A DNA stretch of 64,000 bases. Source: Microglena sp. YARC. Lineage: Eukaryota; Chlorophyta; Chlorophyceae; Chlamydomonadales; Chlamydomonadaceae. Shown here piece after piece: positions 34,876 to 42,739 of this stretch. How positions within the stretch are numbered: the first letter of the stretch is position 1; each line of letters starts with the position of its first letter. The DNA lies in the NCBI GenBank assembly GCA_022414725.1, contig CM039464.1, forward strand, positions 48,989,697 to 49,053,696, read 5' to 3'. A program made the position numbers and the translations under genes. A model generated the notes under the pieces. The model searched no databases and was not told the DNA's origin. It worked only from the letters and a program-made list of their open reading frames with translations.

Positions 34876-37800
34876 AAATACAAACTTGCTGATGATTCAC
34901 AGGGCCTTCACCATCCTCACATTGTCGGTCTCATGGACATCCTTGAGATTGACAACAACACTTTCGCGACAGTTTTGGACTTCTGTGATGGGCCAGATCT
35001 GGAATCTGTTCTGAGAGAGAACCAGGTGGGTGGTGCCTGTGTACATCAATGTGCATGTATACATCCCTGATAAGGAGTCTGTTCTGAGAGAGAACCAGGC
35101 GGGTGGTGCATGTGTACATCATTGTGCTTGTGTACATCATTGTTTGTGTGTACATCAATGTGCTTGTGTACATCAGAGTGCTTGTGTACGTCAATGTGCA
35201 TGTGCACATCCCTGATAAGTGGTCAGGTTTATTTTTGCAAATTATCGCCATTCCGTCGCTGCATGGCGACGCAAGATCCTGGCTAAACTAGTCAGAAACG
35301 CCCCCCCCAAGCACCCCGGGCTCTGGGCTTTGTGCTCCGCAGGGTTTGGGGTGCAGCGCACTGCACTGGGGTTGCACCGAGTCGCTCAATTAGAGACGTG
35401 TCGCACAGGGGGGGGAAACTGAGAGTCAAGGACCATCCTTGCCCGAGTCTCTCCGGTTTAGTCTGCATGAATCTCCCCCCCCCATCCCCCCACCCCGTTA
35501 ACCCTCCTGCTTGCAAATACAATCCCACCCGCAGACTCTTCCAGAGAAGGAGGCATGGTCCATCCTTGCCCTGGTCTCTCCGGTCTAGTCTACATGAATC
35601 TCCCCACCCCATCCAAAACTATCCCACCACCACCACTACACAACCACTCCTGTTACCCACCGCCACCACCACACCACCACCACTAACACCACCACCCCTT
35701 TTACCCACCACTACACCACCCCTGCTACTCGCCACCACACCACTACCACCCCTGTTGCCCACCACCACACCACTTCCATCCCTTTTGCCCACCACCAACA
35801 ACAACAACAACTACGTTGCTCACCTGTAGACTCTCCCAGAGAAGGAGGCAAGGTCTATCCTGGCCCAGGTCTTCTCTGGCCTAGTCTACATGAACCAGCC
35901 AGGTCGCCGAATCATTCACTACGATTTGAAGCCAGCGAATATACTGTTTGACAGCTTGGGGCAAGCAAAAATCACCGACTTTGGGCTTAGCAAGGTAAGG
36001 TTTTGATCCTAGCATTAAATTCGCCGAATCATTCACTACGATTTCAGCCAGGTCGCCGAATCATTCACTACGATTTGAAGCCAGTGAATATTTTGTTTGA
36101 CAGCTTGGGGCAAGCAAAAATCACTGACTTCGGGCTTAGCAAGGTAAGGTTTTGGGCAAGTCACCCCACCAAGTATGCTCAAGCCTGGAACACAGACCCC
36201 AAGATTGCCTGGACAGCCAGAATGCAATTCATTAGAAATGACACTCACAAATGCACTGACGCTTCTGACTACAAACACCACACCATCCGTTCGGGCTTAG
36301 AAAGGTAAGGTTTTGATCGCAGCATTAAATTATCACTGTAGCACGAACTCAGGGCCCCGTCGGTAAAAAGATTGCTAGGGGTTCAGTTCATCAGTGTTTT
36401 TTCGTTCTAGCCCCTCCTGATATCATAGTTGTGCAAGCCCCTTTAGCCTATTTGGCTATCTGGCTACAGGGTCAACGCGTTGTCTAAGTGCCTGTCTGTC
36501 TGCCTGTCTGTCTGTCACGTTCAAACCCTGGGGCTTACTGGCTCATGGCCTTTGTAGCTTTTGGCCCCAAAAGCACAAACCTTAGCTCCTTTTCTTGAAT
36601 TGCGATGCTCATATGTGCTCTCGTGAGAATATGTCCAGTATCAATAAGACTTATAATTGGTATATCTTATATAATGTTTCGTTTTTTTGTGATTTGAAGT
36701 GTTGTAAACCCACTCTCCACCCATCCAAACCTCGGACAGCTCTCCACTCTCCGCAATTTTTCGCGTTACTTGCAACGCACCTAGGACTTGTTCCTGGCGC
36801 CTTACTGGCAGACGGCGAGCAGCCCAAAGTTTGGCTGAAAAACATTCAACTCAATTACAATTGAATACAAATTCAATTCAATTACCCCCAGATTGTCAAG
36901 GAAGGCAGACGATGGGAATGGAGCTGACCATCAAGGGTGAAGGCACCTACTGGTACTTGCTTTATTGACTATCCTCACTCTGCCCCCCTTACATTGCTCA
37001 CGATGCCCCCCTTAAATTGCTCACCCCCCGTGCAATGCTTACACTGCTCCCCTTATAATGCTTACCCCCAGTTTGTTGAGGAAGGGCAGACCATGGGCAT
37101 GGAGCTGAATAGCCAGGGTGTAGGCACCTTCTGGTACTTGCTCCCTTGACAATGCCCACTCTGCCCCACTTACATTGCTCACCCCCTGTACAATGCTTAC
37201 GCTGCAGCCCTTCCAATGCTTACCCCCAGATTGTTGAGGAAGGACAGACCATGGGCATGGAGCTGACTAGCCAGGGCGCAGGCACCTACTGGTACTTACC
37301 CCCCTTGACAATGCTTACGCTGCCCCCCTTACACTGCTCACCCCCCATTACAATCCTTACCCCCAGATTGTCGAGGAAGGTCAGACCATGGGTATGGAGC
37401 TGACTAGCCAAGGTGCAGACTCCTGCTCGTACTTGCTTTCTTGACAATCCTCACTCTGCCCCCCTTACATTGCTCACCCCCTTACATTGCTAACCCCCTT
37501 ACATTGCTAACCCCCAGATTGTCGAGGAAGGACAGACAATGGGCATGGAGCTGACTAGCCAAGGTGCAGGCACCTACTGGTACTTGCCTCCTGAGTGCTT
37601 TGAAATGAGCTGCGGGGGAATGAGGGGACCTCGCATCTCAAACAAGGTAAGTGTCGTGGCTAGGGTTGTGTGGTGGCTAGGGTTGTGTGGTGACTAGGGT
37701 TGTGTGGTGACTAGGGTTGTGTGGTGACTAGGGTTGTGTGGTGACTAGGGTTGTGTGGTGACTAGGGTTGTGTGGTGACTAGGGTTGTGTGTGACTAGGG

Positions 37801-40800
37801 TTGCTGTGGTGACTAAGGTTGTGTGGTGACTAGGGTTGTGTGGTGACTAGGGTTGTGTGGTCGACTAGGGTTTGTGTGGTGACTAGGGTTGTGTGGTGAC
37901 TAGGGTTGTGTGGTGACTAGGGTTGTGTGGTGACTAGGGTTGTGTGGTGACTAGGGTTGTGTGGTGACTAGGGTTGTGTGGTGACTAGGGTTGTGTGGTG
38001 ACTAGGGTTGTGTGGTGACTAGGGTTGTGTGGTGACTAGGGTTGTGTGGTGACTAGGGTTGTGTGGTGACTAGGGTTTGTGTGCATAGTGACTAGGGTTG
38101 TGTGGTGACTAGGGTTGTGTGGTGACTAGGGTTGTGTGGTGACTAGGGTTGTGTGGTGACTAGGGTTGTGTGGTGACTAGGGTTGTGTGGTGACTAGGGT
38201 TGTGTGGTGACTAGGGTTGTGTGGTGACTAGGTTGTGTGTTACGTGGGACTAGGGTTGTGTGGTGACTAGGGTTGTGTGGTGACTAGGTTGTGTGGTGAC
38301 TAAGGTGTGTGGTGACTAGGGTTGTGTGGTGACTAGGGTTTGTGTGGTGACTAGGGTTTAGTTGTGTACGTTCAAATCTGTTTTTAATTAAAATTGTACT
38401 TAATTGCTGAATTGTATGTATTCAAACAAAACTGATTTCCCCCTAACTGCTACAGGTCGGTGTCTGATTGATAGGCGTGATCTACGTTGTGCCAGATGCT
38501 ATACGGCAAGCGGCCCTTTGGATAGGTCTTGTCTCATAATACCACACCTACCTGCCCACCCACCTACATCATTATCGCATCTGCCTTCACACCAACAATG
38601 CTTGGCCCCCCCACATGCCGGTTGATGTATAGTCGATAGTGATAGTGTATCGTGATCAACTGCCACTTGCTATACGGCAAGCGGCCCTTCACATGTGGCT
38701 TGCCTCATAATTAGGGAACGGCAATATGATATCATATGATATCATTTCATCATATGATATCATATGCCAGCAGTCTGACTAGGCTAAAGTCCATTAGTCC
38801 ACAACTAGCATAAGTCAATACCATGTATATACAATATCATATGATGCACTTTGTATTATATCATATAATATCATACTCGTCTTTGGTCAACATCATATGA
38901 TATGCCGGTCCCTACTCACAATACCACATAATACCACCTACCTGCCCACCCACCTACATCATTACGGCATCTGCCTTCACACCAACAATGCTTGGTCCCC
39001 CTACATGCCGGTTGATATATGGTCGATAGGCGTGATCAACTGCCACTTGCTATACGGCAAGCGGCCCTTCACATAGGGCTTGTCTCATAATACCACACCT
39101 ACCTGTCCACTCACCTTTATCTAGGGGCCGGCATATCGCATGATGTTGACCAAAAGCGAGTATGATATCATACAAACTGCATCATATGATATTGCATATA
39201 AATGGTAACTTTAGCCTGCTCAAATTGCATCATATGATATCATATTGCCGTTCCCTACCTGTATCATTACAGGGATTCTTTTTCCGTAATATATTACGAT
39301 CGTAATATTAGACCCCATTGTGGCCAAAATTCTCGTAATAGGAGACCTACACAAAATTGACTTTAATTGACTAAAATCAACTCAAATCGTAACAAGGATG
39401 CTGTCCGGGGAGGAGGCAAATACAAAAAAGTAATAAGATTTGCTCTTTCAGATTTGAAAACAATATCACTGTATCATTACCATATCCGCCTTCACACCAA
39501 CCATGCCTAGCCAAACCCACCCACCCCACACATACACACACAAATACACACGTACAGACACACAGACATACACACAGACATACACACAGACAGACAGACA
39601 GACAGACAGACACACCCTGATGTAGGTTGATGTCTGGTTGGTGGGCGTGAACCTGTACCAGATGCTGCATGCCAAGCGTCCCTTTGGAGAGGGCTTGTCT
39701 CATACACACACAAACATGCACACACATACAACCACACGCACTGATGTAGGTTGATGTCTGGTCGGTGGGCGTGATCTTGTACCAGATGCTGTACGGCAAG
39801 CGTCCCTTCGGAGAGGGCTTGTCTCAAGAGCACATCATGAGGGAGAGAGTGATGCTCAACGCTAGAGAGGTGTGTTCTTGCTTTTTGGCGTTGCCCCCTC
39901 TTCAAGAGGGTGCGAGGCCCCAGAGTTACCCATTTGTCGGTCCGACCGACCATCTGACCGAGACGAAGCCTGACACGTCAGCCAGCGGTCTCGTAACTAA
40001 CTCGCTTCCGTTGCCGCCTGTCGCTCCGTCGCAAATACTCTCCGCCAATTTTTTGTGACGCTGTATATAACTTGTCTTTTCTGTGTTATAGGTTTTAGTT
40101 TGGGTGTTATAGGTTTTAGTTTGGTAGTGTTATAGGTTTCCTTTTGAGTGTTATAGGTTTTATTTTCAGTGCTACAGGTTTTATTTTCAGTGTTGCAGTG
40201 TTACAGGTTTTCAGTGTTCTAGGTTTTATTTTCAGTGGTAAAGGATTTATTTTCAGCTACAAGCAGCAGCTTCTAGGCAGCTCCCTGAGCCAGCCACTGA
40301 GCCAAGCCTTAATCTTTCAAAAGTAATGGGAAGATGATTCTGCCAGCTTCTACATGCACTGCGTTGCTATAGGTTGGGCTGGGTAAAAAAGCAGGCAAGT
40401 AAAAAAAAAAAAAGGAAAAAAAAAGGGAAAAAGTAGGCAAGCCAGGGGGGCTGCCTAGAAGCTGCTGCTTGTAGTTGAAAAGGAAAGCTATGAGATGCGG
40501 GGTTTGATGATGATGATGATGATGGTTTACATTATCTAGTGCCCTATTGGACTCTTAGTGTGCCCGCGGGCCGGACCGGTGTCAAGTTTTTTTTAATACT
40601 GCCCGAAGAAGGCGAGCAGCCAAACTGCTGGCAGAAGCAAATTCGATTTCAAGTTCAAGAAGAGGGTCTGTGGATGAAGTCATGTTCCTGGCTGCAGGAC
40701 ATGTGTTGCACAGCCTTCGATTATTGATCATTCATTCATTCATTCATTCATTCATTGATAAATAACGAGAAGAGGAGGGGGGGCGGGGCAAACAAATAGT

Positions 40801-41818
40801 GAAAGACCTCATCCCCCAAAAGTGTTCAGACACCCCTCAGCAGACCACCACCCACCCCCCGGTTCCAGAACCCTCTTTACAGCCATTATCTCAGCCACCA
40901 CTTAGTGTTATGTTGTCTGATTAGGCTCGTTTTGCAGGGTTTTTAGACCCACCTAATCCTCAACCTCAAAACCACCCAACAACTCCCTTCCTCAACTCCC
41001 ACCCTTACCGACCCACCCGCTCACCCTTACTACCTACCTGCTCACCCTTACCACCTACCCTCCCACCTTACCACCTAACCCTCCCACCCTTACCACCACC
41101 CACCCCTTTACCACCAACCACCCACTCCACCCACCCACCCACCCATTACTTCCTTTAACTCCATGGCTCACCTCAGCTGGATCCTTTCATGATTTAATTA
41201 TAATCATACCCCGATCATACAATCAAATTACTACCGTAGCACAACTCAGAGCCCCCGTCGGAAAAATGATTGTCTGGGGGTCAGTTCGTCCGTTGTAGCC
41301 CCTCCTAATATCACGGTTGGGCAAGTCCCTTAAGCTTATTTGGCCTACCCCTGGATTGGCAGTAATTTATTGGCTTTTTACAAAATGAGGTGTCCATTCC
41401 CCGTCACTATTCTGAGCAAAACTCACCTCATCCCCATCTGTTTTAGAATTTCGACGTGACATGTAACAACACACATACTTGAATGCAAAACTGTCATCGT
41501 GCCAAAATCATGCAGAATGATTATTAATGCTTCATTTCCGTTAAAGTGCAAGGCCCAGGAATCGGACCTGAGTGATTATAAATGTTTTGTCCGAAAACCT
41601 CAGGGAAAACACTGGGCCCTTAAGCTTATTGGGCCAACACCTGGACTGTAACAACACACATGCATGCATGCATGCAGGTCGAGTTCCCCACACGCCCTGC
41701 CGTTTCTGTGGAGGCAAAAGAGTTCATCCGGCGCTGCCTCACATATCGACAGGAGGCCCGCTGGGATGTTCTGACAGCCGCTACGGATTCATATCTGGCC
41801 CTCACCAAGGCCAAGTAG
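17338..41818 (+). CDS. Tousled-like serine/threonine kinase, complete, 14 exons
   Basis: Nuclear kinase family that acts on chromatin assembly factors (Asf1) in S phase; role by homology. Exons: 17338-17713, 18591-18674, 19538-19834, 20434-20677, 22773-22905, 23729-23818, 24879-25037, 27577-27780, 30773-30895, 34903-35025, 35830-35994, 37518-37646, 39750-39869, 41678-41818. The sum is 2388 bp, 795 residues, all phases compatible. N-terminal half: basic nuclear signals (KRRK at 76-79, KRKRNGPKR near 130), coiled coil ~255-410. Kinase domain ~513-780: glycine loop GKGGFSEV 520-527, Lys542 (VGVKIHQLN), family-typical HYD loop [14 protein letters not shown] with Asp643 and Asn648, DFG 661-663, PPE Glu692, DVWSVG Asp711, Arg777. 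All catalytic residues are intact. Intron 8 is GC-AG. The start ATG precedes a conserved [14 protein letters not shown] motif. Introns are packed with exon echoes. Confidence 0.95.
17714..18590 (+). repeat. TLK intron 1 with AAGTC microsatellite and exon 2 acceptor echoes
   Basis: (AAGTC)n at about 18140-18200. Two direct copies of a ~50-bp segment containing CTAGGCATTGGCATTATGGT lie at 18240-18290 and 18327-18375. Acceptor echoes of exon 2 (TCTGACCTAGGTGTAACGAAC type) occur at about 18460 and 18521 before the real one at 18581. Confidence 0.75.
18591..18674 (+). CDS. TLK exon 2
   Basis: 28 residues, very basic ([20 protein letters not shown]), a probable nuclear localisation segment. Acceptor TATGACCTAG, donor GTTGGT, both phase 1. 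The donor is atypical and leads into a GT/GGGG-rich tract (18675-18830). Confidence 0.8.
19130..19537 (+). repeat. Acceptor-side echoes of TLK exon 3
   Basis: ACTGCAGGTGGTGATGAGAA-type junctions at about 19142 and 19350 precede the real acceptor at 19537. Each is followed by a CTCCTCCTCATCA-type pyrimidine tract; on the minus strand these read as acidic shadow ORFs. Confidence 0.82.
19538..19834 (+). CDS. TLK exon 3
   Basis: 99 residues, Pro/Ala/Gly-rich, with the family-like [14 protein letters not shown] segment. Acceptor ACACTGCAG, donor GTAAGT, phase 1 on both sides. Confidence 0.88.
19835..20433 (+). repeat. TLK intron 3: giant imperfect inverted repeat
   Basis: The donor-proximal part (19845-19938) repeats CACTTAGCTGGTCAGCA; the acceptor-proximal part (20030-20413) repeats the complement, AGCTAAGTGCTGACC. 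Exact 19-nt complements are found, for example 19845-19863 with 20055-20073, and 19912-19930 with 20394-20412. The last lies ~20 nt before the acceptor, so the intron can fold with its two splice sites adjacent. Confidence 0.88.
20434..20677 (+). CDS. TLK exon 4 (coiled coil)
   Basis: About 81 residues of heptad-like coiled coil ([20 protein letters not shown]). Acceptor CTCCGACAG, donor GTCAGG at 20678, phase 2. The donor is weak, and the frame stays open for 400 bp into the intron. Confidence 0.88.
20678..21145 (+). repeat. Donor-side echoes of TLK exon 4 (in frame)
   Basis: Echoes of the exon end (CAGCTGCAGGAGCTGCGCCA) start at about 20749, 20869 and 20983, plus a partial near 21120. Spacing is 120, 120 and 114 bp, all multiples of three, and the exon frame remains open to 21083 through exon-like and intron-like parts alike. 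Confidence 0.88.
21340..22440 (+). repeat. 119-bp higher-order minisatellite in TLK intron 4
   Basis: Built from a ~17-bp monomer (GGGCAGGTGTAGGTGTA). A landmark GTAGACGCAGGTGTTGGG recurs every 119 bp at about 21486, 21605, 21724, 21843, 21962, 22081, 22200 and 22319, so seven monomers form a unit repeated eight times. Monomers match the intron part of the exon 4 echoes, from which the array probably arose. Confidence 0.9.
22460..22772 (+). repeat. Acceptor-side echoes of TLK exon 5
   Basis: Two ~140-bp echoes (about 22470 and 22612) carry TTGTGTGCCCTATGCAG then AGTGAACTCTGCC, like the real junction at 22772. Confidence 0.85.
22773..22905 (+). CDS. TLK exon 5
   Basis: Residues ~334-378, ending [17 protein letters not shown], a conserved segment preceding the VWEDG motif. 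Phase 2 entry, phase 0 exit. One donor-side echo lies at about 23010-23065. Confidence 0.85.
22906..23728 (+). repeat. TLK intron 5: 90-bp repeats and exon 6 acceptor echo
   Basis: A dispersed element copy at 23095-23190 runs into about five units with TTGGTAGCCATCGCATGGCG and GTGGTGTGGATT (23157-23530). An exon 6 acceptor echo (TTGTGCAGGTGTGGGAGGAT) is at about 23620, the real one at 23729. Confidence 0.78.
23729..23818 (+). CDS. TLK exon 6
   Basis: 30 residues starting [20 protein letters not shown], the conserved family motif. Acceptor TTGTGCAG, donor GTGAGA, phase 0 on both sides. Confidence 0.92.
23819..24445 (+). repeat. 600-bp polypurine tract with exon 6 donor echoes
   Basis: Almost pure A/G strand built of GAAATAGAGAGA motifs. 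Degenerate exon-end/donor echoes (GAGAATGCCCGCAAGGTGAG type) occur at about 23898, 23990 and 24085. The exon end is itself purine-rich, so it plausibly seeded the tract. Such tracts can form triplex DNA. Confidence 0.85.
24446..24878 (+). repeat. Acceptor-side echoes of TLK exon 7
   Basis: CACTTCCAGGCGTT-type junctions at about 24468, 24662, 24763 and 24832 precede the real one at 24878. A ~130-bp dispersed repeat (24483-24612; second copy 57711-57845; core GGGCTGCTACTTTGCCTGG, GACAGCGACCGCGAACACT) sits in the first echo. Confidence 0.8.
24879..25037 (+). CDS. TLK exon 7
   Basis: 53 residues: a variable linker, then [12 protein letters not shown], leading into the helical [10 protein letters not shown] segment of exon 8. 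Donor GTTTGT, phase 0. Confidence 0.9.
25038..26020 (+). repeat. Donor-side echoes of TLK exon 7 (about 7) separated by G/T tracts
   Basis: Echoes with CAACCCTTGACAGGACTGG and GCAGATGAGATT...CAAGGT start at about 25107, 25219, 25330, 25443, 25545, 25725 and 25970. Between them lie (GT)n and long G runs (up to ~25 G). The echo at 25725 carries a 66-bp insertion flanked by ACAGG (25733-25737, 25799-25803). Confidence 0.88.
26021..27576 (+). repeat. Acceptor-side echoes of TLK exon 8 and embedded dispersed elements
   Basis: Junction copies CAGATCCGACTTGCTGCACT occur at about 26070, 26500, 26621, 27137, 27243, 27349 and 27455 before the real exon. The four last copies are ~106 bp apart and contain TACCCCTGGACTGTAAC, the end of a dispersed SINE-like family. 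A (CATA)n tract lies at about 26930-26990. A minus-strand copy of the GGCGGAG element lies at about 26265-26480. Confidence 0.85.
26265..26480 (-). repeat. Dispersed ~210-bp GGCGGAG element, copy 1
   Basis: Family with TTTTTGGCGGAGCCCCC at one end, CTCTCCGCCAATTTT near the other (short inverted ends), and a conserved middle (GACGAAGCCTGACACGTCAG). Other copies: 33700-33895 (minus), 39877-40062 (plus), 58193-58395 (plus), 61863-62070 (plus). No target duplication established. Confidence 0.75.
27577..27780 (+). CDS. TLK exon 8 (glycine loop)
   Basis: 68 residues: a charged helix ([20 protein letters not shown]) then the kinase start [19 protein letters not shown]. The donor is GC (AAG|GCAAGT), required to keep FK-AFDL in frame with the next exon at 30773. 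Confidence 0.93.
27781..29016 (+). repeat. Donor-side echoes of TLK exon 8 with GC donors
   Basis: About eight ~150-bp echoes contain AAGCGCTATCAACTGACCAA, GGGCTTCAGTGAGG and the GC donor AAGGCAAGT; starts near 27872, 28030, 28190, 28320, 28508, 28648, 28835 and 28995 (interrupted). Intron-like parts contain ATATTCGCTGACATTC. Nearly all retain GC rather than GT. Confidence 0.9.
29017..29748. mobile_element. hAT-like element inside an exon 8 echo (732 bp)
   Basis: Ends AAGGGTTGGG and CCCAACCCTA, flanked by CAAAGGAC (29009-29016) and CAAATGAC (29749-29756), 7 of 8 matching. The echo resumes exactly: GCGCTAT before, CAATCTCCTGGG after, against CAACTGACC in intact echoes. Subterminal regions are rich in TATACGTTTATACG motifs. 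No transposase frame seen, so non-autonomous. Confidence 0.86.
29749..30772 (+). repeat. Rest of TLK intron 8
   Basis: The remaining exon 8 echo half, then a dispersed ~150-bp repeat at 29905-30052 (second copy 40778-40911; GGTTCCGGAACCC, TATCTCAGCCACCACTTAGT), ~100-bp repeats with TATAAGGGTATCTTCTGGGT, duplicated AACCCTCAAAGAGGGT units at 30245-30330, and a minus-strand SINE-like copy at 30475-30612. No gene. Confidence 0.7.
30773..30895 (+). CDS. TLK exon 9 (catalytic lysine)
   Basis: 41 residues starting [20 protein letters not shown]; the VGVK lysine is the ATP-binding lysine. Acceptor TTTGCTTGCAG, donor GTACGG, phase 0. Confidence 0.95.
30896..33280 (+). repeat. Donor-side echoes of TLK exon 9 and 75-bp array
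   Basis: ~200-bp echoes with GCATGCCATTCGAGAATATG, CCATAAGGTA and an intron part (CACCCTTTTATTTTGCTTA) occur at about 31040, 31240, 31340, 31500, 31700, 31990 and 32190. Further degenerate copies continue from 32270. From 32590 to 33190 one variant is amplified eight times as a 75-bp unit (AACATCGGAATACTTTATTC), giving a long shadow ORF on the minus strand. Confidence 0.88.
33281..34245 (+). other. TLK intron 9, non-echo segment
   Basis: 33360-33700 is A/T-rich with a short frame encoding a hydrophobic stretch ([20 protein letters not shown]); no homology recognised. 33700-33895 is a minus-strand GGCGGAG element. 33900-34075 has a short frame with an Asp-rich run, unrecognised. A degenerate GAGGTTGAGGGGG element copy is at about 34130-34215. 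Confidence 0.5.
34246..34902 (+). repeat. Acceptor-side echoes of TLK exon 10 (six)
   Basis: Echoes at about 34256, 34333, 34438, 34550, 34677 and 34778 carry TGATGATTCACAG|GGCCTTCACCACCCTCACAT and CTCATAGACACCCTTGAGA, then CCACCACC/(CA)n tracts. The real exon follows at 34903 and differs in continuing into unique coding sequence. Confidence 0.9.
34903..35025 (+). CDS. TLK exon 10
   Basis: 41 residues starting [20 protein letters not shown] and including [15 protein letters not shown], the kinase hinge and helix D region. Phase 0. One donor-side echo at about 35070-35105 and a GTACATCAATGTGC repeat follow. Confidence 0.95.
35026..35829 (+). repeat. TLK intron 10
   Basis: Contains a donor echo of exon 10 (AGAGAGAACCAGGCGGGTGG), a short dispersed-element fragment at 35240-35290, and two degenerate echoes of exon 11 (GGACCATCCTTGCC... 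at about 35430 and AGACTCTTCCAGAGAAGGAG at 35533). A CCACCACCA-rich tract fills 35620-35820. Confidence 0.78.
35830..35994 (+). CDS. TLK exon 11 (catalytic and DFG loops)
   Basis: 55 residues: helix [15 protein letters not shown] and [12 protein letters not shown] in place of HRD is characteristic of the family. Acceptor CACCTGTAG, donor GTAAGG, phase 0. Confidence 0.96.
35995..37517 (+). repeat. TLK intron 11: exon 11 and exon 12 echoes
   Basis: A ~105-bp echo of exon 11 including its donor lies at 36045-36150, carrying the catalytic-loop and DFG codons, with a shorter one at 36017-36040. A SINE-like copy lies at 36335-36480. Exon 12 acceptor-side echoes (TTGTTGAGGAAGG...GGCATGGAGCTGA) are at about 36890, 37070, 37227 and 37366, each with a near-complete 65-bp exon copy. 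Confidence 0.88.
37518..37646 (+). CDS. TLK exon 12 (activation segment)
   Basis: 43 residues starting [20 protein letters not shown] and including [10 protein letters not shown]. Acceptor ACCCCCAG, donor GTAAGT, phase 0. Confidence 0.95.
37660..38360 (+). repeat. 17-bp minisatellite (GTGACTAGGGTTGTGTG)
   Basis: About 40 copies immediately after the exon 12 donor. A handful of indels (for example near 37800, 37862, 38085, 38235) break otherwise perfect units. Confidence 0.92.
38712..38914. mobile_element. TAGGG-type hAT-like MITE, copy 1
   Basis: Ends TAGGGAACGGCA and TGCCGGTCCCTA, flanked by CTCATAAT (38704-38711) and CTCACAAT (38915-38922), 7 of 8. The interior is built of ATCATATGATATCAT palindromes. 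It interrupts an exon 13 echo. Confidence 0.88.
39122..39257. mobile_element. TAGGG-type hAT-like MITE, copy 2
   Basis: Ends TAGGGGCCGGCA and TGCCGTTCCCTA, flanked by CCTTTATC (39114-39121) and CCTGTATC (39258-39265), 7 of 8. Opposite orientation to copy 1 judging by GAGTATGATATCAT order. Confidence 0.87.
39750..39869 (+). CDS. TLK exon 13
   Basis: 40 residues starting [20 protein letters not shown], the kinase helix F region. Acceptor CTGATGTAG, donor GTGTGT, phase 0. Confidence 0.95.
39877..40062 (+). repeat. Dispersed GGCGGAG element, copy 3
   Basis: Begins seven bases after the exon 13 donor: GCTTTTTGGCGTTGCCCCC, then GACGAAGCCTGACACGTCAG, ending ACTCTCCGCCAATTTT. Confidence 0.75.
40063..41677 (+). 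other. Rest of TLK intron 13
   Basis: 40080-40255: short repeats of GTGTTATAGGTTTTATTTTC, apparently an amplified MITE terminus, then a MITE left half to 40312 and a right half at 40440-40490. 40740-40757: (CATT)n. 40778-40911: dispersed GGTTCCAGAACCC repeat. 40950-41150: CCACCC-rich. SINE-like copies at 41230-41355 and 41610-41660. No gene. Confidence 0.65.
41678..41818 (+). CDS. TLK exon 14 and stop
   Basis: 46 residues starting [20 protein letters not shown], containing the ARWDV arginine, ending ALTKAK and TAG at 41816-41818. Acceptor follows (CATG)n: CATGCATGCAG. Confidence 0.93.
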   Translation, partial: VEFPTRPAVSVEAKEFIRRCLTYRQEARWDVLTAATDSYLALTKAK

Positions 41819-42500
41819 ACAACAGAGTGCGGTGGTCGCAGCAGTGGACCCCCTATCTGGTCCCCAATTAGGGCAAGTAGACACCGGAGTGTGCTAGTCG
41901 CAGCAACGGTCCCCTATCTAGCACTCACCTAGGGCAAGTAGACAACGGAGTGCGGTGGTCGCAGCAGTGGACCCCCTATCTGGTCCCCAATTAGGGCAAG
42001 TAGACAAGGGAGTGTGCTGGTCGCAGCAACGGACCCTATCTGGCACTCAACAAGGCCAAGGAGACAACAGGGTGCGCTGGTCGCAGCAATGGACCACCCA
42101 TCTGGCCCTCACCAGGGCCAAGTGTAAACGGAGTGTGCTGGTCGCAGCAGTGGACCCTATCTGTTCCTGAATTAGGCAAGTAGACAACGGAGTGCCGTGG
42201 TCGCAGCAACAGACCTCCTATCTGGTCCCCAATTGGGGCAATTAGACAACAGAGTGTGCTGGTCGCAGCAACGTACCCTACCTGGTCCTCAATAAGGACA
42301 GTGGATAACGGAGTGAGGTGGTCGCAGCAATGGACCCCCTATCTGGTCCCCACCTAGGGCAAGTAGACAACGGAGTGCGGTGGTCGCAGCAATGGACCCC
42401 CTATCTGGTCCACAATTAGGGTGAGTAGACAACGGAGTGTGCTGGTCGCAGCAATGGACCCTATCTGGCCCTCACCAAGGCCAAGCAGAGTAACACCAGC
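41819..42500 (+). repeat. 3' echoes of the TLK stop region
   Basis: About ten ~60-bp units resemble the exon 14 end: GGTCGCAGCAGTGGACCC, CTATCTGGTCCCCAATTAGG, GCAAGTAGACAACGGAGT. Each contains the stop-codon region. Unlike the others, this echo series follows a stop rather than a recognised donor. Confidence 0.85.
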
Positions 42501-42540
42501 TAGTGGCTACAGTGATGGACCCTATCCGCCCCCACCTAAG

Positions 42541-42711
42541 TAGGGACCGGCATATCATATGATGTTGAAAGGCGAGTATGATATCATATGATATCATACA
42601 AATTGCATCATATGATATTGTATATTCATGGTAACTTCAGCCTAGTCAGACTGCCGGCATCATATGATATCGTATGATGACATGATATCATATTTTGCCT
42701 AACATTTCCTA
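42541..42711. mobile_element. TAGGG-type hAT-like MITE, copy 3 (perfect 8-bp duplication)
   Basis: Starts TAGGGACCGGCA, ends ATTTCCTA, flanked by identical CACCTAAG at 42533-42540 and 42712-42719. ATCATATGATATCAT palindromes inside. Confidence 0.92.
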
Positions 42712-42739
42712 CACCTAAGCCACGACCTAGGCCAATGAA

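Larger units (their letters stand above)
38440..39749 (+). repeat. Acceptor-side echoes of TLK exon 13 (four)
   Basis: Echoes carry CTATACGGCAAGCGGCCCTT and CTTGTCTCATAATACC at about 38458, 38617 and 39007, and a closer one at 39624 (TTGATGTCTGGTTGGTGGGC). Two TAGGG-type MITEs interrupt this array. (CAGA)n and (CA)n tracts lie at 39535-39610. Confidence 0.85.
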
